From Firmicutes bacterium ADurb.Bin467 (GTDB taxonomy: Bacteria; Bacillota; Clostridia; Christensenellales; Aristaeellaceae), in NCBI GenBank assembly GCA_002068815.1, contig MWAC01000220.1, positions 1-5,113 of the forward strand: a stretch of DNA of 5,113 nucleotides, read 5' to 3'. Below, piece after piece: positions 1 to 5,082 of the stretch. Position 1 is the first letter of the stretch. Each line of letters opens with the position of its first letter. The translations under genes and the position numbers were made by a program. The notes beneath the pieces are model-generated. The model had not been told where the DNA came from. It worked only from the letters and a program-made list of their open reading frames with translations, and searched no databases.

Positions 1-531
1 CGGTGGGGCCTGAGGCACAACACGCGCGAGGAGAACGACCAGGAGCATTCGCTGCAGGTGTCGATGATCGCGCACGCGCTCGCGACCTACAAAAACCGGC
101 GCTACGGCGGCGACGTCGACGTCGAAAAGGTGCTGCTCTACGCGGTCTACCACGAGGCGGCGGAGGTCATCACCGGCGATCTCGCGTCCCCGATCAAGTA
201 CTTCAACCCCGGCATACGCGAGGCGTTCAAGGGCATCGAGCGCATGGCGTCGGCAAAGCTCATGGAGTACCTGCCGGACGACTTCCGCGAGGACTTCGAG
301 AAGCTTCTGTTCCCGGACGAGAACAGCTACGAGTGGAAGATCGTCAAGGCGGCCGACCGCATCAGCGCCTACGTCAAATGCCTCGAGGAATACGCGTTCG
401 GAAACCGCGAGTTTTTGACCGCGCAGGAGACGATCCGCGCGTCGATCTCCCAGATGAACATGCCCGAGGCGGAGGATTTCATGCGCGAATTCGCGCCGAG
501 CTTCATGCTGCCGCTCGACGCGCTCAATTGA
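1..531 (+). CDS. yfbR: 5'-deoxynucleotidase, YfbR-like HD-domain phosphohydrolase (5' end missing)
   Basis: This HD-superfamily phosphohydrolase should remove the 5' phosphate from deoxyribonucleoside monophosphates in the cytoplasm (nucleotide salvage and pool control). The visible 176 residues align almost without gaps to my recollection of E. coli YfbR (199 aa). The first two visible residues, Arg-Trp, correspond to R18-W19, the pair that selects deoxyribose, so about 17 N-terminal residues lie before the window. The metal-site His of EHSLQV is at visible residue 16, the HD-type dyad at 51-52, the catalytic E and D of EVITGD at 55 and 60, and the C-terminal metal Asp of KAAD at 119. The dyad reads His-Glu rather than His-Asp, so one metal ligand is substituted. 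The C-terminal [10 protein letters not shown] tail also matches the family. The TGA stop is 16 nt before araD, so the two are probably cotranscribed. The family call is confident; substrate range is inferred. Confidence 0.9.
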   Translation, partial: RWGLRHNTREENDQEHSLQVSMIAHALATYKNRRYGGDVDVEKVLLYAVYHEAAEVITGDLASPIKYFNPGIREAFKGIERMASAKLMEYLPDDFREDFEKLLFPDENSYEWKIVKAADRISAYVKCLEEYAFGNREFLTAQETIRASISQMNMPEAEDFMREFAPSFMLPLDALN

Positions 532-547
532 TAAGGAGGATTTTTTC

Positions 548-1240
548 ATGTATCGCGAACTGAAGCAGCGGGTCTTCGAGGCCAATATGGAGCTCTACCG
601 CCGCAACCTCGTCGTCTACACGTGGGGGAACGTGTCCGAGGTCGACCGCGAGCGCGGCGTGATGGCGATCAAGCCGAGCGGCGTGCCGTACGAGTCGCTG
701 AAGCCGGAGATGATCGTCGTGCAATCCCTGGAGACCGGCGGCATCGTCGAGGGGCACTATCGGCCCTCGTCGGACGCGCCGACGCACCTCGTGCTCTACC
801 GCGCGTTTCGGGAGGTCGGCGGCATCGTGCACACGCACTCGACCGCGGCGACCGCGTGGGCGCAGGCGGGGCTCCCGATCCCGTGCATGGGGACGACGCA
901 CGCGGACTACTTCCACGGCGAGATCCCCGTCGCGCGCTTCCTGACGGCGGAGGAGACCGAGGAGGGCTACGAGGCGAACACCGGGACGGTGATCATCGAG
1001 GCGTTTCGCGGCAAGAACCCGAAGCACACCCCCGGCGCGCTCTGCAGCGGCCACGGGCCGTTCACCTGGGGCAAGGACGGGGCCGAGGCCGTGCACAACG
1101 CGGTCGTGCTCGAGGAGCTCGCGAAGATGGCGCTGATGGCCAGGCAATTGAACCCGTCGGCCGGCGCGATTCCCAACCACATCTCCGACAAGCACTTTCT
1201 GCGCAAGCACGGCCCGAACGCCTACTACGGCCAGGGCTGA
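548..1240 (+). CDS. araD: L-ribulose-5-phosphate 4-epimerase
   Basis: This class II aldolase-family enzyme interconverts L-ribulose-5-phosphate and D-xylulose-5-phosphate, the last step of L-arabinose breakdown before the pentose phosphate pathway. Its 230 residues match the usual length (E. coli AraD, 231). The zinc-site residues are present: D76 in PSSDAPTH, H95 and H97 in IVHTHS, and H169 in SGHGPF. The catalytic D120 in TTHADYF and the C-terminal tyrosine of AYYGQ (Y227) are also kept, as is the substrate-phosphate region TWGNVS (25-30). The start is fixed by AAGGAGGA at 533-540, 7 nt before the ATG. The UlaF and SgbE epimerases are close paralogues with the same reaction, so the sugar feeding this step could be arabinose or another pentose. 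No araA, araB or transporter is visible nearby. A strong terminator follows. Confidence 0.93.
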   Translation: MYRELKQRVFEANMELYRRNLVVYTWGNVSEVDRERGVMAIKPSGVPYESLKPEMIVVQSLETGGIVEGHYRPSSDAPTHLVLYRAFREVGGIVHTHSTAATAWAQAGLPIPCMGTTHADYFHGEIPVARFLTAEETEEGYEANTGTVIIEAFRGKNPKHTPGALCSGHGPFTWGKDGAEAVHNAVVLEELAKMALMARQLNPSAGAIPNHISDKHFLRKHGPNAYYGQG

Positions 1241-1282
1241 CCGACAAATCGCCAAAGAAATACGGCCTCGAATTGGCGGCGT

Positions 1283-1316
1283 GGCGAACCTGCTTAAAAA
1301 GCGGGTTCGCCTTTTT
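1283..1316 (+). terminator. Intrinsic terminator after yfbR-araD
   Basis: A 12-bp stem (1283-1294 with 1300-1311, one G-T wobble) encloses a five-base TAAAA loop and is followed directly by five T at 1312-1316. It lies about 40 nt after the araD stop. A second small hairpin, TTTGCC/GGCAAA (1314-1319 with 1325-1330), overlaps the T tract. This closes the yfbR-araD transcript and separates it from the next promoter. Confidence 0.93.
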
Positions 1317-1361
1317 GCCTGTTGGGCAAACCCTCACAACCGCTTGCAAACCATTTTTGGC

Positions 1362-1380
1362 GAATGCGCGCCTAGCATTC
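1362..1380. promoter_or_regulatory. Inverted repeat over the -35 region, candidate operator
   Basis: GAATGC (1362-1367) and GCATTC (1375-1380) form a perfect 6-7-6 inverted repeat. Its right arm lies where the -35 hexamer of the following promoter should be, a position typical for repressor binding. A direct repeat of TGTTA (1382-1386 and 1393-1397, 11 bp apart) lies just downstream. No regulator gene is present and the motif does not match an operator I can name. Confidence 0.4.
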
Positions 1381-1401
1381 CTGTTACGCGTTTGTTATAA
1401 T
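1373..1401 (+). promoter_or_regulatory. Extended -10 promoter for the ABC ATPase gene
   Basis: A perfect TATAAT at 1396-1401 is preceded by TGT (1393-1395), giving the extended -10 form TGnTATAAT. The hexamer 17 bp upstream (1373-1378, TAGCAT) is a poor -35, which extended -10 promoters tolerate. Transcription would begin near 1408, giving a leader of roughly 44 nt before the ATG at 1452. Confidence 0.75.
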
Positions 1402-1436
1402 ACATCACGGGGATATGCAAACTGGGTCGACGCGTG

Positions 1437-1443
1437 AGGAGGT
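1437..1443 (+). promoter_or_regulatory. Ribosome binding site deciding the ATPase start
   Basis: AGGAGGT lies 8 nt before the ATG at 1452. It overlaps the codons following an in-frame GTG at 1434, which would add six residues but has no ribosome binding site of its own. This supports ATG 1452 as the start. Confidence 0.85.
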
Positions 1444-1451
1444 CAAAAACC

Positions 1452-2576
1452 ATGGCAAGTCTGTCGCTTCGTGGCATTCACAAGGTCTATCCGGGCGACG
1501 TTACCGCCGTCAACGACTTCAATCTCGAAATTGAGGACAAGGAATTTGTCGTGCTTGTCGGCCCTTCCGGCTGCGGCAAGTCGACGACGCTGCGCATGGT
1601 CGCCGGGCTCGAGGAAATCACCAAGGGCGAACTCTACATCGACGGCAAGCTCGTCAACAATATCCCGCCCAAGGACCGCGATATCGCGATGGTGTTCCAG
1701 AGCTACGCGCTCTATCCGCACATGACCGTCTACAACAACATGGCGTTCGGGCTGAAGCTGCGCAAGATGCCCAAGGCCGAGATCGACCGCCGCGTGCGGG
1801 AGGCCGCGCAGATACTGGGCATCGAGGCGCTTCTGAACCGCAAACCCGCGGCGCTCTCCGGCGGACAGCGGCAGCGCGTCGCGCTCGGCCGCGCGATCGT
1901 GCGCGAGCCGAAGGTATTTTTGATGGACGAGCCGCTCTCGAACCTCGACGCGAAGCTGCGCGTGCAGATGCGCACCGAGATCACGAAGCTCCACAAGCGG
2001 CTGCAGACGACCTTCATCTACGTCACGCACGACCAGATGGAGGCGATGACGATGGGCACGCGAATCGTCCTGATGAAGGACGGCGTCATGCAGCAGAACG
2101 ACACGCCGCAGAACCTGTTCGACCACCCGGCGAACCTGTTTGTGGCGACGTTCATCGGCACGACCCAGATGAACATCATCAAGGTCAAGCTCGTGCCGCG
2201 CGAGGGCAAGATGTACGCCGAGTTCGAAAACAACTCCATCCGCGTGCCGGACGCGATCGTCAAGCGCATGAAGTCCGACCGCTACATCGGCAAAGAGGTG
2301 TACCTCGGCATCCGCCCGGAGAACATGCACGACGAGGAGGAGTTCATCGCCGCCTCGCCGGACAGCCTGATCGACGTGTCGGTCGAGATCGTCGAACTGA
2401 TGGGCTCGGAGACGTATCTGCATCTGCAGACCTCCGGCAAGGACGACAACGTCGTCGCCCGCGTCGATCCGCGCTCGCCCGCGCGCGCCGGGGACAAGAT
2501 CCCGGTCGCGCTCGACGCGAACCGGCTGCACTTCTTCGACGTCGAGACCGAAAAGACGATCTTGAACCGGGTCTGA
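1452..2576 (+). CDS. ugpC: Carbohydrate ABC transporter ATP-binding protein (UgpC/MsmX/MalK family)
   Basis: This 374-residue protein is the cytoplasmic ATPase that powers sugar or glycerol-3-phosphate importers of the CUT1 type. In order it has Walker A GPSGCGKST (37-45, K43), the Q-loop Q83 in FQSYALYPHM, the signature LSGGQ (135-139), Walker B VFLMDE (155-160, catalytic E160), the D-loop SNLD (163-166) and the switch histidine H193 in THDQMEA. A C-terminal regulatory TOBE/OB region covers roughly residues 235-374. The length fits the family, usually about 365-375. No permease or substrate-binding protein gene adjoins it, and it has its own promoter and terminators. This resembles single shared ATPases such as B. 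subtilis MsmX, which serve several sugar transporters. The gene symbol follows common annotation practice; the transported substrate cannot be read from the sequence. Confidence 0.93.
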   Translation: MASLSLRGIHKVYPGDVTAVNDFNLEIEDKEFVVLVGPSGCGKSTTLRMVAGLEEITKGELYIDGKLVNNIPPKDRDIAMVFQSYALYPHMTVYNNMAFGLKLRKMPKAEIDRRVREAAQILGIEALLNRKPAALSGGQRQRVALGRAIVREPKVFLMDEPLSNLDAKLRVQMRTEITKLHKRLQTTFIYVTHDQMEAMTMGTRIVLMKDGVMQQNDTPQNLFDHPANLFVATFIGTTQMNIIKVKLVPREGKMYAEFENNSIRVPDAIVKRMKSDRYIGKEVYLGIRPENMHDEEEFIAASPDSLIDVSVEIVELMGSETYLHLQTSGKDDNVVARVDPRSPARAGDKIPVALDANRLHFFDVETEKTILNRV

Positions 2577-2591
2577 CGCAAGGAAAATTTT

Positions 2592-2622
2592 CGCCCGCCG
2601 GAGGCAGATGCCCCGGCGGGCG
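2592..2622 (+). terminator. GC-rich hairpin after the ATPase gene
   Basis: A perfect 10-bp stem (2592-2601 with 2613-2622) continues past one bulged A (2602) into GGC/GCC (2603-2605 with 2610-2612) with an AGAT loop. It starts 15 nt after the stop codon. The bases after it (CTTCAATCTGTTT) are only moderately T-rich, so it may act as a weak terminator or as a 3'-end stabiliser. Confidence 0.6.
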
Positions 2623-2664
2623 CTTCAATCTGTTTACAAAGGATTGCAGAACGGATCGTAAAAT

Positions 2665-2703
2665 CGAAACTGACGGCGTGTACGTCGGTTTCGCGCGTTT
2701 TTT
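2665..2703 (+). terminator. Second hairpin with T6 tract, probable intrinsic terminator
   Basis: CGAAACTGACG (2665-2675) pairs with CGTCGGTTTCG (2683-2693) in an 11-bp stem with one G-T wobble and a seven-base loop. After CGCG comes T6 at 2698-2703. Four A at 2660-2663 mirror the T tract, so it could also work weakly on the other strand. It probably backs up the GC-rich hairpin before it. If transcription began upstream of it, it could be an attenuator for the next operon, though no convincing promoter is seen there. Confidence 0.65.
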
Positions 2704-2736
2704 GGGAGTGCAGGCGGAAAAATGCCCACCCGCCCG

Positions 2737-2752
2737 GAAATTGTGAAATTTC
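2737..2752. repeat. Small AT-rich hairpin with GTGA loop
   Basis: GAAATT (2737-2742) and AATTTC (2747-2752) form a perfect 6-bp inverted repeat around GTGA, a GNRA-type tetraloop. Its role is unknown. It lies between the probable terminator ending at 2703 and the promoter of the amino-sugar operon. Confidence 0.4.
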
Positions 2753-2768
2753 AGACGACCTGCCTTAC

Positions 2769-2795
2769 GCGTTGAAAAACGGAGTTTTTCGACGC
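2769..2795. repeat. 12-bp inverted repeat just upstream of the -35 element
   Basis: GCGTTGAAAAAC (2769-2780) pairs with GTTTTTCGACGC (2784-2795) across a three-base GGA centre with one wobble. It ends five bases before the predicted -35 hexamer. CGTTGAAAA in its left arm recurs at 2798-2806, where it contains the -35 TTGAAA. It could be a regulator binding site or, as RNA, part of a terminator or leader. Confidence 0.5.
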
Positions 2796-2799
2796 CACG

Positions 2800-2829
2800 T
2801 TGAAAATATGGATTTAACCTGCATATGCT
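2800..2829 (+). promoter_or_regulatory. Probable promoter of the amino-sugar operon
   Basis: TTGAAA (2800-2805) is a five-of-six match to the -35 consensus. TATGCT (2824-2829) is a four-of-six -10 at 18-bp spacing. The -10 overlaps an 8-bp palindrome GCATATGC (2821-2828). Transcription would start near 2836, about 28 nt before the ATG. The AT-rich local composition contrasts with the coding DNA around it. Confidence 0.55.
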
Positions 2830-2863
2830 AATATGAGGTATTCTTGGGAAAGGAGGAAGATAC

Positions 2864-3556
2864 ATGCGAGAGCTTCTTCGGGCCGACAGGCTTTTCGATC
2901 TGGGAAAGAGCATCGCCGCGGGCATCTTCGAGGGCAAGGGCTATCCGTGGGAAGTGCTGCCCGAGATCGGCGACTACGTCAAGGCGCTGGGCGAGACGCT
3001 TTGTGAGGACGAGTACGAGCGCGTCGACCGCGACGTGTGGATCGCCAGGGACGCGACCGTCGCCCCGTCCGCCTTGATCGCGGGGCCGACGATCATCGAC
3101 CACGGCGCCGAGATCCGCCACTGCGCGTTCATTCGCGGCAAGGCCGTCATCGGCAAGGAATGCGTCGTCGGCAACTCCGTCGAGGTCAAAAACGCGATCC
3201 TGTTCGACGGCGCGCAGGTGCCGCACTTCAACTACGTCGGCGACTCGGTGCTGGGCCATCGCGCGCACATGGGCGCGGGCGCGGTCACGTCGAACGTCAA
3301 AAGCGACAAGTCGATGGTCACGGTCAAGACCGACGACCGGCGCATCGCGACAAACCTGCGCAAGTTCGGCGCTATGCTCGGCGATTTCGCCGAGGTCGGC
3401 TGCAACAGCGTGCTCTGCCCCGGCGCGATCGTCGGGCGCTGGACGACGATCTACCCGACTTGCTGCGTGCGCGGCTTCGTGCCGGAGCACAGCGTCTACA
3501 AGGACTTCGACAACGTCGTCCCCAAGTGGGGCGAGGACACAAACGACCGGAAATAG
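2864..3556 (+). CDS. Left-handed beta-helix protein, GlmU-like acetyltransferase domain alone (probable glucosamine-1-phosphate N-acetyltransferase)
   Basis: The 230-residue protein is a hexapeptide-repeat left-handed beta-helix (about residues 58-205) with a short N-terminal segment that does not resemble a nucleotidyltransferase. Compared with my recollection of E. coli GlmU, the acetyltransferase residues fall at identical spacing: R91 for R333, K109 for K351, H121 for the catalytic base H363, Y124 for Y366 and N144 for N386. N377 is replaced by H135. About 17 extra residues then precede NLRKFGAMLGD, whose K167 fits K392. Archaeal sugar-phosphate nucleotidyltransferases of the ST0452 type carry a similar insertion. 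It probably acetylates glucosamine-1-phosphate with acetyl-CoA; a pyrophosphorylase must then be encoded elsewhere. AAGGAGG (2850-2856) sits 7 nt before the ATG, and glmM follows after 14 nt. Such proteins are often labelled UDP-GlcNAc pyrophosphorylase, which the missing domain does not support. Confidence 0.75.
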   Translation: MRELLRADRLFDLGKSIAAGIFEGKGYPWEVLPEIGDYVKALGETLCEDEYERVDRDVWIARDATVAPSALIAGPTIIDHGAEIRHCAFIRGKAVIGKECVVGNSVEVKNAILFDGAQVPHFNYVGDSVLGHRAHMGAGAVTSNVKSDKSMVTVKTDDRRIATNLRKFGAMLGDFAEVGCNSVLCPGAIVGRWTTIYPTCCVRGFVPEHSVYKDFDNVVPKWGEDTNDRK

Positions 3557-3557
3557 C

Positions 3558-3564
3558 GGGAGGT
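3558..3564 (+). promoter_or_regulatory. Ribosome binding site for the TTG start of glmM
   Basis: GGGAGGT lies 6 nt before TTG at 3571. The reading frame is open far upstream inside the preceding gene, so this site decides the start. The resulting N-terminus, GRLFGTDGVRG after the initiator, is the canonical GlmM beginning. Confidence 0.85.
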
Positions 3565-3570
3565 GTTTGG

Positions 3571-4923
3571 TTGGGAAGGCTATTTGGAACCGACGGCGTG
3601 CGCGGCATCGCCAATGAAAAACTCAATGCGGAGCTCGCGATGCGCCTTGGCTGCGCGGCGGCGGCCGTGCTCTCGGGAAACAGCCGCAGGCGGCCGGTGT
3701 TCGTCGTGGGCATGGACAGCCGCATCTCGTCCGACATGCTGGCGATGGCCTGCGCGGCGGGGCTGTGCTCCGTCGGCGCGGACGTCATCATGCTGGGCGT
3801 CGTGCCGACCCCGGCGGTCGCGTACCTCGTCGGAAAGTACAAGGCCGACGCGGGCATCACGATTTCCGCCTCGCACAACCCTGCGGAGTTCAACGGCATC
3901 AAGATGTTCGGCGGCGAGGGGCTGAAGCTGCCCGACGAGATCGAGGAGCGCATCGAGAACTACGCGCTCGGCGAGATCGCGCAGCCCGAGCCCGCGAAGC
4001 CCGAATCGATCGGCAAGGTCATCTACATGGGCGATCAGGTCGTCAAGGACTACGTCGACCACCTGACGAGCACGGTTTCCTATTCTCTCGACGGCCTCAA
4101 GATCGCCGTCGACTGCGCGAACGGCTCGGCGAGCCGCACGGCGGAGAGGCTGTTCAAGTCGCTCGGCGCCGAGTGCCGGATGCTCTACAATTGCCCGGAC
4201 GGCTTCAACATCAACCGCGGCTGCGGCTCGACCGACATGGCAAACCTCGTCCGCTACGTGAAGGAGCACGGCATGGACGCCGGCGTCGCGTTCGACGGGG
4301 ACGCCGACCGCTGCCTGATGGTCGACGAAAACGGCCAGGAGATCGACGGCGACGTGATCATGGCCATCTGCGCGAACGACATGAAGGCGCGCGGCAGGCT
4401 CAACAAGAACACGGTCGTGGGGACGATCATGACGAACCTCGGCTTCATCCGGTTCTGCGAGCGCGAGGGCATACGCTTCATCGCGACGAAGGTCGGCGAC
4501 CGGTTCGTCATGGAGGAGATGCTGCTCGAGGAATACAGCTTCGGCGGCGAGCAGTCCGGGCACCTGATCTTCCGCGACTTCGCCTCGACCGGCGACGGCG
4601 AGCTGACCGCGATACAGCTCTTGAGCCTGATGCGGCGCGAGGGGAAGAAGCTCTCCGAGCTCGCGGGCGTGATGACGCGCTACCCGCAGGTGATGATCAA
4701 CGTGCATGTGTCGCAGGACGCGAAGCTGCTCTTCTACACGGACCCGGACGTCAAGCAGGCCGTCGAGGACGCAAAGGCGGAGCTCGGCAAGGAGGGCCGC
4801 ATCGTCGCGCGCATCTCGGGCACCGAGCCTCTGATCCGCGTGATGGTCGAGGGCAGGGACGACGAGCAGATCCGCGCGGTCGCGAACAGGGTCGCGGACG
4901 TGGTTCGGGAGAGACTCGGTTAG
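3571..4923 (+). CDS. glmM: Phosphoglucosamine mutase
   Basis: GlmM converts glucosamine-6-phosphate to glucosamine-1-phosphate in the cytoplasm, on the way to UDP-GlcNAc for peptidoglycan. The 450-residue product matches the usual length (about 445-450) and shows the four-domain phosphohexomutase signatures. These are the N-terminal FGTDGVRG (5-12), the phosphoserine loop ISASHNP (98-104, S101 phosphorylated), the metal loop FDGDADR (241-247; D242, D244, D246), the sugar-binding GEQSGH (326-331) and the phosphate-binding RISGTEPLIR (414-423). GEQSGH is typical of GlmM rather than of phosphomannomutase or phosphoglucomutase. The start is TTG, 14 nt after the beta-helix gene, suggesting translational coupling. 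A hairpin and a glmS ribozyme follow immediately, implying glmS as the next gene. Confidence 0.96.
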   Translation: MGRLFGTDGVRGIANEKLNAELAMRLGCAAAAVLSGNSRRRPVFVVGMDSRISSDMLAMACAAGLCSVGADVIMLGVVPTPAVAYLVGKYKADAGITISASHNPAEFNGIKMFGGEGLKLPDEIEERIENYALGEIAQPEPAKPESIGKVIYMGDQVVKDYVDHLTSTVSYSLDGLKIAVDCANGSASRTAERLFKSLGAECRMLYNCPDGFNINRGCGSTDMANLVRYVKEHGMDAGVAFDGDADRCLMVDENGQEIDGDVIMAICANDMKARGRLNKNTVVGTIMTNLGFIRFCEREGIRFIATKVGDRFVMEEMLLEEYSFGGEQSGHLIFRDFASTGDGELTAIQLLSLMRREGKKLSELAGVMTRYPQVMINVHVSQDAKLLFYTDPDVKQAVEDAKAELGKEGRIVARISGTEPLIRVMVEGRDDEQIRAVANRVADVVRERLG

Positions 4924-4940
4924 CCGATTTTCGAATCGGC
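4923..4940 (+). promoter_or_regulatory. UUCG-capped hairpin on the glmM stop, just before the ribozyme cut
   Basis: GCCGATT (4923-4929) and AATCGGC (4934-4940) form a perfect 7-bp stem with a TTCG loop. The first stem base is the last base of the TAG stop. Five A follow, not T, so it is not an intrinsic terminator. It ends five bases before the predicted ribozyme cleavage site, so it would sit at the new 3' end of the cut glmM mRNA and could shield it from exonucleases. The protective role is inferred. Confidence 0.7.
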
Positions 4941-4944
4941 AAAA

Positions 4945-5082
4945 AGCGCCGGTGCCGCGAAAGCGGCGGACGAGGCGAGGGGAGCATCGAGAGTTTCGGC
5001 GGGTGCCCCTCCGGCGGGCGGAGACGTTCGTCGTCAGGCGGCCGACAAATATGCGGGCAACCGCAAAACAAAGCGGCCGCCG
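4945..5082 (+). ncRNA. glmS ribozyme (glucosamine-6-phosphate-responsive self-cleaving riboswitch)
   Basis: This RNA class binds glucosamine-6-phosphate as a cofactor and cuts its own transcript, lowering glmS expression. It opens with AGCGCC, with cleavage expected between A4945 and G4946. P1 is 4953-4958 with 4963-4968, capped by GAAA and with a basal T-G wobble. GACGAGG (4969-4975) follows; G4969 matches the catalytic guanine G40 of the Thermoanaerobacter ribozyme in my alignment. P2 is GAGGGG (4977-4982) with CCCCTC (5006-5011), enclosing ATCGA and TTCGGCGGGTGCCC, the invariant core. GGCG in that core can pair with the initial CGCC to make the pseudoknot. At the 3' side, 5037-5044 pairs with 5074-5081 around a GCAA-capped hairpin (5052-5065). 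A P3 candidate is GACG/CGTC (5023-5026 with 5032-5035). Its place after glmM fits. The 3' boundary is approximate. Confidence 0.93.

Noticed and set aside
524..1255. Long open frame on the minus strand opposite araD
   Set aside because: Arg/Val/His-rich translation typical of the antisense of GC-rich genes, no family motif, and araD on the + strand is unambiguous.
1382..1396. Catabolite-response (cre) element near the ATPase promoter
   Set aside because: The bases around TGTTACGCG do not fit the cre consensus in register.
1434..1451. GTG start six codons upstream for the ABC ATPase
   Set aside because: The ribosome binding site overlaps these codons and is correctly spaced for ATG 1452; family members begin close to this methionine.
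1443..2531. Long open frame on the minus strand opposite the ABC ATPase
   Set aside because: Same compositional shadow effect; the + strand carries every ABC motif.
3037..3570. Upstream in-frame extension of glmM, suggesting a fusion with the preceding gene
   Set aside because: The extension is the off-frame translation of the beta-helix gene; a ribosome binding site and the canonical GlmM N-terminus place the start at TTG 3571.
3580..4707. Long open frame on the minus strand opposite glmM
   Set aside because: Low-complexity Val/Asp/Arg/Ala-rich product with no recognisable domain, opposite a clear GlmM.
4923..4945. Hairpin after glmM as an intrinsic terminator
   Set aside because: It is followed by A5, not a T tract, and a conserved ribozyme continues on the same strand.
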